DNA of 64,000 bases, taken from the NCBI GenBank assembly GCA_963791295.1, contig CAWBRY010000003.1:124001-188000 (forward strand), written 5' to 3'. The position numbers were made by a program, and so were the translations under genes. The notes under the pieces are model-generated. The model worked only from the letters and a program-made list of their open reading frames with translations. It was not told the origin of the DNA and did no database searches. The stretch is from CAWBRY01 sp963791295. GTDB lineage: Bacteria > Bacteroidota > Bacteroidia > Chitinophagales > Chitinophagaceae. How positions within the stretch are numbered: the stretch's first letter is position 1; each line of letters starts with the position of its first letter. Below, in pieces: positions 17,252 to 27,786 of the stretch.

Positions 17252-18397
17252 ATGGATCAGCCTTCAAGGGGAAAATACTTGTTTACAAAGCAGCCGGTCG
17301 ACCGAAAACCCCGCATTTTAGTGGCTCCCCTTGATTGGGGGCTTGGCCACGCCACCCGTTGCATCCCCATTATAACAGAATTGCTATCCAAAGATTCCGA
17401 GGTTTGGCTGGCTGGTGAAGGCGCTCAGAAAAAGCTTTTACAATCCGAGTTTCCCGATCTTCCTTTCATCGACCTCGATGGTTACAGAGTTAGGTATGCG
17501 CGATCAGCCGCGGGTTTATTATTGAGCATTTTCAGGCAATCACATAAAATTCTTGCCGCAATTAGAAAAGAAAATAGTTGGTTGAAAAAGATCGTATCGG
17601 AGCATTCCTTTGATGCCATCATCAGTGACAATCGCTATGGTTTGAATCATCCAACTATCCCCACCATTTTCATTACGCACCAACTCAGGATCAAGAGCCC
17701 ATTTGGAAAATGGACTGAAAAACTTTTACAAAAGAAAAATTACCAGCATATCAATCGCTTCAGTGAATGCTGGGTACCTGATTTTCAGGGTCAGGATAAC
17801 CTGGCTGGCGCATTGTCTCATCCGGAAGTACTGCCTCAAATCCACGTTTACTACCTGGGCATTCTTTCGCGCCTCGATAATAATCATTCAGCAGCCGAAA
17901 AAAAAGACCACCTGTTGGTGATACTATCCGGACCGGAACCGCAGAGGACTATCCTGGAAGAAAAGATAATCCAGGAAGTCATCCATTACCAGGGAACCGC
18001 GACCATTGTCAGGGGACTTCCCGGTATGTCTAAAATAATCCCATCTACGGGCATGATTCGCTTTTATAATCACCTGGATACAGAGGGTTTGAACAAGGAA
18101 GTAGAGATGGCAGAGTATGTAATCAGCAGGAGTGGATACAGCACCATTATGGATATGGTGAAAATGCAAAAGAAAACGATTTTGATACCCACGCCCGGTC
18201 AGTCGGAACAAGAATATCTTGCTGATCATCTTTTGCGAAAACAAATTGCATTTTGTATTTCGCAGAAAGAGTTTTCACTGCGTACTGCACTCCAAAAAGC
18301 AAGAGAATTCGCCTATCGACTTCCATCATGGGATGAAGAAAATATACTTGCTGAAGTGGTGAGCAGATTCGTTGCGAGGCTTTCTGAAAAAAATTAA
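17252..18397 (+). CDS. MurG-like family 28 glycosyltransferase
   Basis: 381 residues. The N-terminal half begins ILVAPLDWGLGHATRCIPI, the glycine loop of GT-B enzymes of the MurG/MGDG-synthase type. The C-terminal half has LLVILSGPEPQ and the nucleotide-sugar motif near ISRSGYSTIMDM, then LIPTPGQSEQEYLADHL. The acceptor is unknown; a lipid or envelope glycan is likely. The DMT exporter gene starts 11 bp downstream, so the two are co-transcribed. Confidence 0.75.
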   Translation: MDQPSRGKYLFTKQPVDRKPRILVAPLDWGLGHATRCIPIITELLSKDSEVWLAGEGAQKKLLQSEFPDLPFIDLDGYRVRYARSAAGLLLSIFRQSHKILAAIRKENSWLKKIVSEHSFDAIISDNRYGLNHPTIPTIFITHQLRIKSPFGKWTEKLLQKKNYQHINRFSECWVPDFQGQDNLAGALSHPEVLPQIHVYYLGILSRLDNNHSAAEKKDHLLVILSGPEPQRTILEEKIIQEVIHYQGTATIVRGLPGMSKIIPSTGMIRFYNHLDTEGLNKEVEMAEYVISRSGYSTIMDMVKMQKKTILIPTPGQSEQEYLADHLLRKQIAFCISQKEFSLRTALQKAREFAYRLPSWDEENILAEVVSRFVARLSEKN

Positions 18398-18408
18398 TCT
18401 CAATTATC

Positions 18409-19296
18409 TTGCAAACCACCACGAAAGCACATATCGCTGTTTTGTTTACCAATATTTTATTTGGTATCAACTACAGCATGATCAAATACGTCTCTCCATC
18501 GTTGGTAAAGCCTTATGGTTTGAATGTGATTAGGGTAAGCATCAGTGTGCTATTATTTTGGCTATTGTGGACGATGGGAACAACCAAAGCCGGTATTAAA
18601 AAAGAGCATCTGTTCCGGTTCTTCCTGTGTGGGTGTACCGGCGTTGCACTCAACCAAATGCTTTTCATAAAAGGGCTTACCCTCACCTCCACTATTCATG
18701 CATCCCTGTTGATGCTTTCTACTCCGTTGCTAATCACCGTATTTGCATTCTGGGTCTTACGGGAAAAAATGTCGGTATCAAAAATTATTGGACTGGCGCT
18801 GGGTATAAGCGGGGCCTTGTTGCTAATCCTGTCAAAGGATAAAAGAGGCAATTCGGACAGTTCCTTATCCGGAGACACACTTGTCATTCTGAATGCCATA
18901 GCTTATACTATCTATTTTATCCTGGTTAAACCTTTGATGGAAGTCTACTCTCCCATTCATGTGATGAGATGGGTCTTTACTTTCGGTTTTTTATTGATAG
19001 TGCCCTTTGGATGGTTGCAGTTTTCGGAGATTGAATGGCAGCAATTTGACTGGTCTCATCTCGGCGCACTATTTTATATTGTAATCGGCGGCACCTTCCT
19101 TGCATATACATTCAATATTTACGGTATCCGCCACCTGGGCGCAGGTATAACCGGCTCCTACATCTACACACAACCCGTTTTCACAGCGATCATAGCTATA
19201 TTGTTTTTGCAGGAGCATCTTACCCTTCAAAAGCTGATTGCAGGGATCTTAATTTTTTCAGGAGTGTTCCTGGTGAGCAGGAAGTCACGACAATAG
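18409..19296 (+). CDS. EamA/DMT-family transporter
   Basis: 295 residues with about ten hydrophobic helices and two EamA repeats, the second starting near GDTLVILNAIAYTIYFILVKP. The start is a TTG, the only one giving a complete first helix (HIAVLFTNILFGINYSMI); the next ATG would cut that helix. DMT proteins export metabolites such as amino acids or nucleotide sugars, but the substrate here is unknown. It follows the glycosyltransferase closely. Confidence 0.8.
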   Translation: MQTTTKAHIAVLFTNILFGINYSMIKYVSPSLVKPYGLNVIRVSISVLLFWLLWTMGTTKAGIKKEHLFRFFLCGCTGVALNQMLFIKGLTLTSTIHASLLMLSTPLLITVFAFWVLREKMSVSKIIGLALGISGALLLILSKDKRGNSDSSLSGDTLVILNAIAYTIYFILVKPLMEVYSPIHVMRWVFTFGFLLIVPFGWLQFSEIEWQQFDWSHLGALFYIVIGGTFLAYTFNIYGIRHLGAGITGSYIYTQPVFTAIIAILFLQEHLTLQKLIAGILIFSGVFLVSRKSRQ

Positions 19297-19323
19297 GAAC
19301 TAGTTCACAACGGCGTGAAGGAT

Positions 19324-19866
19324 TTAATCTCCATTCTTCGGAGAATCAAAAAACCAGAATTCCTTTTTACTGTCTTTGAAATCCGACCACTTCTTTGAAT
19401 CAACACGAATAGCAAAGATGCCGCAGGTTGGAATATTGTCAATTCTTGTTTCGGTCAGGCTGTTGGCAAAATCCGTAATTCCGGGATTATGCGAAAAGAC
19501 GGCGATATTTTGATAGTCTCTGTCTACTTTACCGATCACTTCATAAAAGTCTTGCACTTCGGCCTCGTACAATTCGGGAACCAGATTTATATTCTTTTTA
19601 TTGGTATCGTACTCCTTCGCAAAAATGCTAGCTGTCTTTTTTGCGCGTTGTGCAGGACTGGAAAAAAAGGCATCGATCTTTACCTTTTGATCCCTTAATT
19701 TTCTGGCCATTACCGGTGCATCTCCTTTTCCCCGGTCATTCAACGGCCGGTCAAAATCAGGCAAGGAATTATCATCCCAACTACTCTTTGCGTGACGCAC
19801 CAGGATGAGCGTTTTTCTTTTATCTTTTTCTTTCTTTTTTAAATCTTTTTGTTTCTCCTCACTCAT
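19324..19866 (-). CDS. sixA: SixA-like histidine phosphatase
   Basis: 180 residues. A very lysine-rich N-terminal tail (about 18 residues) precedes the phosphoglycerate-mutase-type motif LVRHAKSSWDD, whose His is the phospho-acceptor. A second conserved His lies in FSHNPGITDFAN. SixA of E. coli dephosphorylates phospho-His in the ArcB HPt domain and the nitrogen PTS; the target here is unknown. It lies 18 bp downstream of purF on the same strand. Confidence 0.8.
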   Translation of the reverse strand: MSEEKQKDLKKKEKDKRKTLILVRHAKSSWDDNSLPDFDRPLNDRGKGDAPVMARKLRDQKVKIDAFFSSPAQRAKKTASIFAKEYDTNKKNINLVPELYEAEVQDFYEVIGKVDRDYQNIAVFSHNPGITDFANSLTETRIDNIPTCGIFAIRVDSKKWSDFKDSKKEFWFFDSPKNGD

Positions 19867-19884
19867 ACATTAAGATTTGACAAG

Positions 19885-21732
19885 TTAATATCCCCTTATA
19901 TTTTTCCCTTCCATATAATTGATAAAGGCCTTGTTGACCACCTTGTTCCCTCCAGGAGTTGGATAGTTACCGGTGAAATACCAGTCACCCAGGTTGTTGG
20001 GACATGCTTTATGGAGATTGTCGATGTTTTGGAAAATGACGGTCACTGGAATATCCATGCCGGATGGAGTGATCAACTTTGCAATCTTCGCAGAAATTTC
20101 ATCCGTGGAAAATTGCTTATATAATTGTTTAACCACATTTTCGCGATGCAACTGATTATTCCTTTGCAGGTCTTTGCATTTCTCGAACAATTCTTTCAGG
20201 CATTTTTCCTTGCCATTTTCCTTCATCAGTTCAACCACCGCGTTAAATGCAATGAAATCGCCCATCTTGCTCATGTCAATGCCATAACAATCAGGATATC
20301 GTATTTGAGGCGAGGAAGACACAACCACAATCCTTTTGGGTTTTAATCGCGCTAACATCCGAACGATGCTTTCTTTCAATGTGGTTCCCCTGACAATCGA
20401 ATCGTCGATCACGACCAATGTGTCCTGCCCGGGCCGGACCGTTCCATATGTAATGTCATACACATGTTGCACCATCTCGTTGCGGCCTGAATCTTCTGTT
20501 ATAAAAGTCCGCATCTTCACATCTTTGATCGCAATTTTCTCAACACGGATGCGGCGATTGATCATTTCATTCAATTTCTCCTCATCAAAATCCTTTCCCC
20601 AGCTCATGATCCTATCCACCTTTACTTTATTCAGATAATCTTCCAGGCCTTTCATCATTCCATAAAAAGCGGTTTCGGCTGTATTCGGTATGAACGAAAA
20701 AATAGTATTGCGAAGATCGTGGTCAATAGCATTCAAAACCTGGTCGCTTAGGTTATATCCTAGCGCTACGCGTTCCTGGTATATCTTTTCGTCGCTGCCC
20801 CTGGAGAAATAGATACGCTCGAAGCTGCAGGCTTTCCGCTCTTTGGGTTCCAGTACCTGCGTGATCTCATATTCGCCCAATTCATTTACGATCAATGCAT
20901 GGCCGGGCATAAGTTCTTTCACTTCATTTTCCTCTGCATTAAAAGCCGTGCGAATAGCGGCTCTTTCCGATGCCGCCACAATGACTTCATTATTTATATA
21001 GTAATAAGAAGGACGAATGCCATGGGCATCGCGGAATACAAATCCAATTCCATTACCTGTCATGCCTGCAACATGAAAACCTCCATCAAACATGGGAAGG
21101 GTTTTCTTCAATACCTTTTTAATATCCATTTTTTCCGGTGACAATTCATCTTCTCTGCATAAAAATGTATGCATGAACTCAATCATTGCGGCGAGATCGC
21201 TAAATCGAATCGTGTGATGAGGTTCTTTTCCTATCAGGGTAAATAACTCGTCTGAATTGACGATGTTAAAGTTACCTGCAAGAGCCAGGTTGCGGGAAGG
21301 GATCGTATCGCGGTTTATAAAGGGATGGCAGTACTCCAGCTTATTTTTTCCCTGTGTTCCATAGCGAAGGTGGCCGAGGAGAAGTTCGCCAATGAAGCGA
21401 AGATGTCCCTTCATCAAACCGGGATGATTTTGGATTTTGGGATGGTACTTCTCGAGTTCGTCGACTTCCTTTCCGATTTGCTGAAAAATATCTGCAATGG
21501 CCTGGGGTGCATTGCTCCTGATCCTTTGCATAAAAGGATATCCAGGTTCTACATCTAATTTTACAGCGGCAACACCGGCGCCATCCTGGCCGCGGTTATG
21601 TTGTTTCTCCATCAAAAGGTAGAGCTTGTTCAGGCCCCACAATACAGAACCGTATTGTTGTTGGTAATACGAGAAGGGTTTCCTCAGCCGAATGAATGCC
21701 AAGCCGCATTCGTGTTTGATCGGGTCACTCAT
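19885..21732 (-). CDS. purF: Amidophosphoribosyltransferase, long Bacteroidetes form
   Basis: 615 residues, longer than the 500 of E. coli PurF. The N-terminal glutaminase domain has its nucleophile Cys in HECGLAF and the NRGQDGAGV motif. The C-terminal phosphoribosyltransferase domain has the PRPP loop LVVIDDSIVRGTT. It makes phosphoribosylamine, the first step of purine synthesis. The extra length is spread through insertions and is usual for the Bacteroidetes homologue. A TAnnTTTG box ends only 8 bases before the ATG. Confidence 0.9.
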   Translation of the reverse strand: MSDPIKHECGLAFIRLRKPFSYYQQQYGSVLWGLNKLYLLMEKQHNRGQDGAGVAAVKLDVEPGYPFMQRIRSNAPQAIADIFQQIGKEVDELEKYHPKIQNHPGLMKGHLRFIGELLLGHLRYGTQGKNKLEYCHPFINRDTIPSRNLALAGNFNIVNSDELFTLIGKEPHHTIRFSDLAAMIEFMHTFLCREDELSPEKMDIKKVLKKTLPMFDGGFHVAGMTGNGIGFVFRDAHGIRPSYYYINNEVIVAASERAAIRTAFNAEENEVKELMPGHALIVNELGEYEITQVLEPKERKACSFERIYFSRGSDEKIYQERVALGYNLSDQVLNAIDHDLRNTIFSFIPNTAETAFYGMMKGLEDYLNKVKVDRIMSWGKDFDEEKLNEMINRRIRVEKIAIKDVKMRTFITEDSGRNEMVQHVYDITYGTVRPGQDTLVVIDDSIVRGTTLKESIVRMLARLKPKRIVVVSSSPQIRYPDCYGIDMSKMGDFIAFNAVVELMKENGKEKCLKELFEKCKDLQRNNQLHRENVVKQLYKQFSTDEISAKIAKLITPSGMDIPVTVIFQNIDNLHKACPNNLGDWYFTGNYPTPGGNKVVNKAFINYMEGKNIRGY

Positions 21733-21740
21733 GAAGGCCG

Positions 21741-21748
21741 CAAAGGTA
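21741..21748 (-). promoter_or_regulatory. -7 element for purF
   Basis: Minus strand TACCTTTG matches TAnnTTTG and ends 8 bases before the ATG at 21732. A near-leaderless transcript is predicted. No PurR or purine riboswitch signature fits in this space. Confidence 0.5.
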
Positions 21749-21767
21749 GGCGTTTAAGGCTAAAACT

Positions 21768-23261
21768 CTATATGAGCTCGTCCTTTTGTAGTTTAGAAAT
21801 GGGTAGGGGAATGGCAACAGAAAGAGAACAACCCTGGCCGGGGGCAGCATTGATTTCGACCTTTCCATTAAACAAATCTGCCCTATTGGTAATGTTGGTT
21901 AGCCCCAATCCTTTTTTATAGTGCGAGAGGTCAAAACCCCTTCCATTGTCAGATATGTTTAAGAAAACATATTCTGCATCTCCCTGCAGTCTTATTTGAA
22001 TACTGTTCGCTTGGGCATGCCGGATGATATTGTTGACCTGTTCCTGGATAATCCGGAACAACATTAGTTTCAGGTTGGCTGGCAGCATTTCCTCTACAAA
22101 GTGACGGTGATGAAATTCGACATTAAATGTATGCGTCCTTTTCAAAGAATCGCAGATATCCTGCACCGATTCTATCATTCCCAAATCTCCAAAGGTCGGG
22201 GGCACCAGCGACTGGGATAGTTGTCTTAAACCATTTATAGTATCGGAGAGATTCTTGTGGGCGAGCGTAATCATTTCCAATACTTCATCGGAGGCTTTCT
22301 CCCTTGCCACCTCAAGATAAAGTTTGGTTGTAGTAAGATGTTGGCTGATATTATCGTGCAGTTCCTTCCCGATCTCGTGTCTTTCTTTTTCCTGCCCGTC
22401 GATGGTGGCCTGGGTCAGCAATCTTTGTTTTTGGATTTCCTGAAGGATCAGTTCACGCGATAGTCTTTTTTGCTCGGTGATATCTGTAAAAGAACAAATG
22501 ATATTGAAAATATTTCCTTCTTTATCAAGGACCGGATCAGCATTCACAAGAAGCCATACACGATCATTTGATGCCGGCCTTCTCACACCCATCACCACAT
22601 CTCTAACCGGTTTTTTGGTCACAAAGGCGACCTGCACGGGATTTTCTTCTTTGGGAAAAACATGACCGTCTTCAAGGATAACGTCCCATTGCGGATCAAA
22701 CAGGTTGGTATCAAAAAGCTGGTTGTCAGTAATCCCCAATATCTCCTGCGCTGCACGATTGAAAATGATCACTTCCCCCTTTTCATTTTGCAAAACCACG
22801 CCCTGGCTTAGATTATAAATAAGGCTTCGAAATCTTTTCTCGCTTTCTGAAAGTGCATCCTCTGCCTTTTTTCGAAGAGTATCGTCATAAAAATAGATCA
22901 CCATGCCGCGGACGTATGGATTTTGCATCAGGTTATGACCGCGAATGATGCACGAAAGCCATTCTCCCGATTTTTTAAGAAGTCTTATGGAAATAAACTT
23001 TTGTTTAGGCTGCTCGGCCACTTCATCCATGAATGCTGAATAAGCCAGCTCATGATCATCCGGATGAGCATAATCAAATGTAGTCGTGCCCAATATTTCT
23101 TCCACACTATAGCCGAGAATGGGAGTTATGGATGCGGAGGCATAGGAGATGAGCCCTCTTTCATCCGTGATCAAGACTCCATCAAGAGAATTCGCAAATA
23201 GATTGCGATAAAATTGTTCGCTTTGAAGGAGGTGATGATGACCCTGGATCTCAGAAGGCAT
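21768..23261 (-). CDS. PAS-PAS sensor histidine kinase, NarL/HisKA_3 type
   Basis: 497 residues and no membrane helix. The first PAS domain is near residues 15-130 (SLDGVLITDERGLISYAS). The second is near 140-265 (LSQGVVLQNEKGEVIIFN) and ends in a PAC-like INIICSFTDITEQ linker. The HisKA_3 box ERHEIGKELHDNISQHLT carries the phospho-His near residue 310, and the HATPase domain has the ISDNGRGF G1 box and GLGLTNI. Such kinases normally pair with a LuxR-type regulator, but none lies next to it. It probably senses an internal signal. Confidence 0.9.
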   Translation of the reverse strand: MPSEIQGHHHLLQSEQFYRNLFANSLDGVLITDERGLISYASASITPILGYSVEEILGTTTFDYAHPDDHELAYSAFMDEVAEQPKQKFISIRLLKKSGEWLSCIIRGHNLMQNPYVRGMVIYFYDDTLRKKAEDALSESEKRFRSLIYNLSQGVVLQNEKGEVIIFNRAAQEILGITDNQLFDTNLFDPQWDVILEDGHVFPKEENPVQVAFVTKKPVRDVVMGVRRPASNDRVWLLVNADPVLDKEGNIFNIICSFTDITEQKRLSRELILQEIQKQRLLTQATIDGQEKERHEIGKELHDNISQHLTTTKLYLEVAREKASDEVLEMITLAHKNLSDTINGLRQLSQSLVPPTFGDLGMIESVQDICDSLKRTHTFNVEFHHRHFVEEMLPANLKLMLFRIIQEQVNNIIRHAQANSIQIRLQGDAEYVFLNISDNGRGFDLSHYKKGLGLTNITNRADLFNGKVEINAAPGQGCSLSVAIPLPISKLQKDELI

Positions 23262-23365
23262 GCGGAATTCGGTTTAAAATAAAATATGGGTAAAAATAAT
23301 CATATTAAGATTTTTTTCACAAGGTATTTTACTAGCCTTTTTAACGTGGGACGCCTTGACCCTAA

Positions 23366-23397
23366 GAGAAAAGCCGCTACATCGGTAACGGCTTCTC
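23366..23397 (-). terminator. Stem-loop downstream of the SurA-like gene
   Basis: AAGCCG (23371-23376) pairs with CGGCTT (23389-23394), and flanking GAG/CTC add to the stem. On the minus strand it is followed by only a few T. It lies about 20 bp after the stop at 23416 and is a moderate terminator candidate. Nothing else was seen between 23262 and 23415. Confidence 0.45.
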
Positions 23398-23415
23398 CTT
23401 AAAATGCTTTACTAA

Positions 23416-24789
23416 TTAAAACCCTTTTTTCTCTGTTGAATATTTTTCGATCTCCGGACAATGGGCGGTGGTCTCTGTATCGACCATGATATAATAGGTG
23501 GGGACTTTGGCTTTCATCCATTTATCAAGCACCTGGTTCTTTTTCTCGTCGAGGGCAAATTGAGAGATCTTACTGTAATCGTCGTGTAGGTTCATCCGGT
23601 GCGGCTCGGAGCGGGATTTTAGATAAACAATCCTTACACCTTTCTTTCCTTGCTCACCTTCGAAGATAGTAGGCTTGGAATATTCGCCCACTTTCATCTT
23701 GCTGAGCATCCCGACCATATCTTTATCGAGCTGGTCGATCGTGACATAGGTAGATCCATCCCGGTTCGTCAGGAAGGGTCCGGCATATTTGATTTGGTCA
23801 TCATCACTAAATTTTAAAGCCGCTTCATTGAATCCGGTTGTGCCGGCAACAATCAAAGATCGTACGGAATCCAATTTCTGACTGGCTTGTTGTAGTTCGG
23901 CTTCTGTCACCGGTGGAACTCTAAGAATGTGACGGATGACGGCATCATCTCCATTGCGCTCTACCATTTGGATCAAATGATATCCAAATTTGGTCTTCAC
24001 TGGCGCTGAGATCTCACCATCCTTCAATCTGAATGAGGTGGAAAGGAAGACAGGATCCCAGGTTTTTTCATTGCGGTTTATTTGATATTGTCCGCCCCGG
24101 TCTTTGCTACCAGGGTCTTCGGAAACCTTGCGGGCCAATTGATCGAAAGTAGTCACCTTCGACTCAATCTGCTTCTTATAATTATTCATTTCCCCAACAA
24201 TATATTGCTCCAGGTCTCTCGTAGCCTTGGGAAAAACAACGATCTGCCCGATTTCAAGCTCGGATTCATAGAAAGGCAAACTGTCTTTAGGGATCTTGTC
24301 AAAGAATGCCCTTACTTCATTTGGAGTTATTCGGACGCTCTCAACAATTTTCCTTTGCATAGCCTCGGCCAGCTTTCTTTCTTTCACTGATTCTCTTGCA
24401 TCATCTTTTATTTGATATATGGTCTTTCCTGCCACCTGTTCCAAAGCCTCCTGGGTACCAACCTGGTTAATAAAATAACGGATGCGTTGATCTAATTCTG
24501 CTTCTATTTCTTCGTCTGTAACAGGCAGCGAATCTTTTTCAGCCTGCAACATCAATAATTTGGAAATGAGTGCTTGCTCCATTATTGCGCATTCCGCATT
24601 TTCAGGAATGGTAGCACCCTGGCGGGCCATGTCGGCAATAGAATTTGAAATATCGGACTGAAGAATGATGCGGTCTCCAACTATAGCGGTGATCTTGTCG
24701 GCAACTACTTTCTGCGGTTGTCCCTGAGCGATTGTAACCAGGCCCAGGCAGACGAAAATGAGTGACCAGGTCCTTGCGATGTTAACCAT
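23416..24789 (-). CDS. surA: SurA-like periplasmic peptidylprolyl isomerase
   Basis: 457 residues from the ATG at 24789. A signal peptide ending near TIAQGQ is followed by the SurA N-domain pattern VADKITAIVGDRIILQSDI. A parvulin domain with SEDPGSKDRGGQYQI and FGYHLIQMVER comes next, then a less conserved second one. The expected role is chaperoning outer-membrane proteins. A TACTTTTG box ends 5 bases before the ATG, and the in-frame start at 24831 is upstream of that box, so 24789 is preferred. infB ends 92 bp away on the same strand. Confidence 0.88.
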   Translation of the reverse strand: MVNIARTWSLIFVCLGLVTIAQGQPQKVVADKITAIVGDRIILQSDISNSIADMARQGATIPENAECAIMEQALISKLLMLQAEKDSLPVTDEEIEAELDQRIRYFINQVGTQEALEQVAGKTIYQIKDDARESVKERKLAEAMQRKIVESVRITPNEVRAFFDKIPKDSLPFYESELEIGQIVVFPKATRDLEQYIVGEMNNYKKQIESKVTTFDQLARKVSEDPGSKDRGGQYQINRNEKTWDPVFLSTSFRLKDGEISAPVKTKFGYHLIQMVERNGDDAVIRHILRVPPVTEAELQQASQKLDSVRSLIVAGTTGFNEAALKFSDDDQIKYAGPFLTNRDGSTYVTIDQLDKDMVGMLSKMKVGEYSKPTIFEGEQGKKGVRIVYLKSRSEPHRMNLHDDYSKISQFALDEKKNQVLDKWMKAKVPTYYIMVDTETTAHCPEIEKYSTEKKGF

Positions 24790-24794
24790 AGTTT

Positions 24795-24802
24795 CAAAAG
24801 TA
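24795..24802 (-). promoter_or_regulatory. -7 element for the SurA-like gene
   Basis: Minus strand TACTTTTG matches TAnnTTTG and ends 5 bases before the ATG at 24789, again giving a transcript with essentially no leader. Confidence 0.45.
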
Positions 24803-24881
24803 GTTTTCTCAGTAAATCCTCCACAGGACACGAAAGGTATTTAACAAAAGTTTGCGCGTTTAGCCTATTAGAATTTGAGAC

Positions 24882-27758
24882 CTATAAAGTCCTCTTTACT
24901 TCCTCTTCTTCATAAGCTTCAACCACATCGCCGACTTTAATATCACTGAAATTCTTGATGGTCAGACCACATTCCATGCCCGACTGGACTTCTTTCACGT
25001 CATCCCTGAATCGTTTCAACGAGGCCAGTTCTGCGCTTCCTCCCTCGCCGGTGGGATATATGACGATACCGTCCCTGATCAGCCGGACCTTTGAATCCCT
25101 TTTTATCTTACCATCCAGGACAAAGCATCCTGCTATGATGGCTTTATCAAACTTAAATACTTCACGGATCTCTACATTGGCAGTGATCTTTTCCTGAACC
25201 TTCGGCTCAAGCATTCCTTCCATCGCACTCTTCACTTCTTCAATCGCGTTGTAAATAATGGAATACATCTTGATCTGAATGCCCGCATTATCAGCAAGTC
25301 TTGATGCTTGCAAAGAAGGGCGAACATTAAAGGCGATAACAATGGCGTCCGATGCTTCCGCCAAAACAATATCACTTTCATTAATTTGGCCTACTCCTTT
25401 ATGAATTACGCTCACAAGGATTTCAGGTGTAGATAATTTTTGCAGGGAATCGCTCAAAGCTTCAACGGATCCATCGACATCTCCTTTGATGATCACTTTC
25501 AACTCCTTAAAATTACCAAGTGCCAAACGACGCCCGATTTCATCGAGAGTGATGTGTTTCTTAGCTCTAATGCCCTGTTCTCTTAATATTTGGGCGCGAC
25601 GATTTGCAATTTCTTTGGCTTCGGCTTCATCCTCATAAACCTTGAATTTCTCACCAGCCTGCGGAGCACCGTTTAGTCCCAATATCACTGCAGGCGCCGA
25701 AGGTCCGGCCTCATTTTCCTTCTTATTTCTTTCATTGAACATCGCTTTCACACGGCCGTAATGCTGACCACTCACGACCAGGTCGCCCGTTTTCAATGTT
25801 CCATTCTCTACGAGCAAAGTGGCTACATAGCCGCGGCCCTTGTCCAGGGAAGCTTCTATGATAGTGCCGGTCGCTTCCCGGTCAGGATTCGCCTTCAATT
25901 CAAGGATCTCTGCTTCGAGCAATATTTTTTCAAGCAATTTGTCAATGTTCAAACCTTTCTTCGCTGCGATCTCCTGGTTTTGGTATTTGCCACCCCACTC
26001 TTCCACGAGCAAATTCATTTGTGATAGCTGCTCATATATCTTTTGAGGATTCGCTCCGTCTTTGTCGATTTTGTTGACTGCAAAGATCATGGGCACACCC
26101 GCTGCCTGCGCATGGCTAATGGCTTCCCGGGTCTGGGGCATCACGGCATCATCGGCGGCAATTACGATCACTGCAATATCAGTAACCTTGGCACCCCGGG
26201 CACGCATAGCTGTAAATGCTTCGTGGCCGGGTGTATCGAGAAATGTAATTTCTTTTTCATTGGGCAGTGTCACCTGGTATGCACCTATGTGCTGAGTAAT
26301 GCCTCCTGCTTCGCCAGCCACCACATTTGCATTACGGATATAATCCAGCAAGGATGTCTTACCATGGTCAACGTGGCCCATAATCGTCACGATGGGTGAG
26401 CGGGGTTGGAGGTCATCGTCCTCATCTTCGTCAATTTCTTCCTCCATTTCCATTTGCTTCTCCATGTCAATGAACTCTACGTCAAATCCGAATTCACTCG
26501 ACACCAATTCGATCACTTCCGCATCAAGGCGCTGGTTAATAGATACCATAATACCCAGGCTCATGCACTTGCTTATCACTTCCGCAAAACTTACATTCAT
26601 CAGGTTCGCCAATTCACTGACGCTAATGAATTCCGTCACGTGCAGTTTATTATCATCGACGGTTTCGCCATGGGCTTCTGCCATTTCCTGTCTCTTTTCC
26701 CGCCGGATCTTCGCCTTCATGCTCTTTCCTCTTCCTCCTGCTCCGGCAAGCTTAGCCTGGGTTTCCCTGATCTTTTCCTGAATCTCTTTTTCGTCGATCA
26801 GTTTTTCTTCCCTTCGCACGCCTCCTCTATGTCCCCCGCGATTAGCTCCTCCCTGACCGGCGCCGCTTCTGCCTCGGTTGTCGCCGCGATTAAATCCGCC
26901 ACCGGTGCCGCCCGTTCCCGGTCTCTTGTCGGCTTCTCTATTAATAAATCCTTCTCTCTTTACTTCTTTTTTCTCGATAGGAATGCGTTTCCTTTTCCTC
27001 TTTTCATCCTTCTTAGGACGGGTATCGCTATCGACGGGCAGGTCGATCTTTCCCAATATCTTGGGTCCTTCTAACTTGTCTCTCTTTATATTTTCAATGA
27101 CGGGTTGAACATCTTCTCCTACTTCCGCAACCTCTGCTACCGGCGCCTCCTGGACTTTTTGTTGCTCTTCTTCTTCTTTCGCTTCGCCTTTCTTTCCTTT
27201 TGCAATCTTCTTACCCTTTTCCTTAGCTTCTTTCTCCTCGGCAGCGGGTTTATCTTCTTTGGTTTTCTTGGTTGTCTTTTTAGGCCTCGTTGAGGAATCA
27301 ATAGCAGACAGATCGATTTTATCAATCACTTTGGGACCCTCTATCTCCGGCGTTTCCTGTTTGGTTATTTCAGGTTCCTTGACAGGTTCCTCTTTTTTTG
27401 CTTTTCCTTTCGCGGCCTTTTCTTCGGTTGATGCTACGGCGACTTCTTCTTCCTTCTTGACTACTTTCAGTGAGGATTTATCTTCTTTCTTAAAAACGAT
27501 CTCTTCATCTTCTTTTTTCTTCTTTGCTTCAGCCAATGCGCCCTTAGGAAGATCTACCTGGTCGCTTTTCATTTTGGCCGCCTTATCACTTTGAAATTCC
27601 AGTTGAAGAGCACGGTACATGTCCTCTCCCAATTTGGAGGTGGGTTTCAAGTCATCCTTTGGAAATCCTTTAGCAATGAGGAAATCTATAAGTGTATCCT
27701 GGCCAACATTAAATTCTTTGGCCGCCTGTAATAATCTCGGAAGTTTTAATTCTGCCAT
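24882..27758 (-). CDS. infB: Translation initiation factor IF-2
   Basis: 958 residues. The first 370 are low complexity (Lys/Glu/Ala, then a Gly/Arg stretch rich in NRGG and GQGG), as in Bacteroidetes IF-2. The GTPase domain follows, with G1 [13 protein letters not shown]3 DTPGHEAF and G4 NKID; IF-2 domains II, III and IV complete it. It brings fMet-tRNA to the 30S subunit. The order rimP-nusA-infB is the conserved bacterial cluster, with a 28-bp gap to nusA. Confidence 0.97.
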   Translation of the reverse strand: MAELKLPRLLQAAKEFNVGQDTLIDFLIAKGFPKDDLKPTSKLGEDMYRALQLEFQSDKAAKMKSDQVDLPKGALAEAKKKKEDEEIVFKKEDKSSLKVVKKEEEVAVASTEEKAAKGKAKKEEPVKEPEITKQETPEIEGPKVIDKIDLSAIDSSTRPKKTTKKTKEDKPAAEEKEAKEKGKKIAKGKKGEAKEEEEQQKVQEAPVAEVAEVGEDVQPVIENIKRDKLEGPKILGKIDLPVDSDTRPKKDEKRKRKRIPIEKKEVKREGFINREADKRPGTGGTGGGFNRGDNRGRSGAGQGGANRGGHRGGVRREEKLIDEKEIQEKIRETQAKLAGAGGRGKSMKAKIRREKRQEMAEAHGETVDDNKLHVTEFISVSELANLMNVSFAEVISKCMSLGIMVSINQRLDAEVIELVSSEFGFDVEFIDMEKQMEMEEEIDEDEDDDLQPRSPIVTIMGHVDHGKTSLLDYIRNANVVAGEAGGITQHIGAYQVTLPNEKEITFLDTPGHEAFTAMRARGAKVTDIAVIVIAADDAVMPQTREAISHAQAAGVPMIFAVNKIDKDGANPQKIYEQLSQMNLLVEEWGGKYQNQEIAAKKGLNIDKLLEKILLEAEILELKANPDREATGTIIEASLDKGRGYVATLLVENGTLKTGDLVVSGQHYGRVKAMFNERNKKENEAGPSAPAVILGLNGAPQAGEKFKVYEDEAEAKEIANRRAQILREQGIRAKKHITLDEIGRRLALGNFKELKVIIKGDVDGSVEALSDSLQKLSTPEILVSVIHKGVGQINESDIVLAEASDAIVIAFNVRPSLQASRLADNAGIQIKMYSIIYNAIEEVKSAMEGMLEPKVQEKITANVEIREVFKFDKAIIAGCFVLDGKIKRDSKVRLIRDGIVIYPTGEGGSAELASLKRFRDDVKEVQSGMECGLTIKNFSDIKVGDVVEAYEEEEVKRTL

Positions 27759-27786
27759 TCAGTTTTTTTAATTATTTGCCCTTTCA

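Noticed and set aside
26406..27594. Long open frames on the strand opposite infB.
   Set aside because: They are shadows of the lysine/glutamate-rich IF-2 head, with low-complexity Ser/Phe translation.
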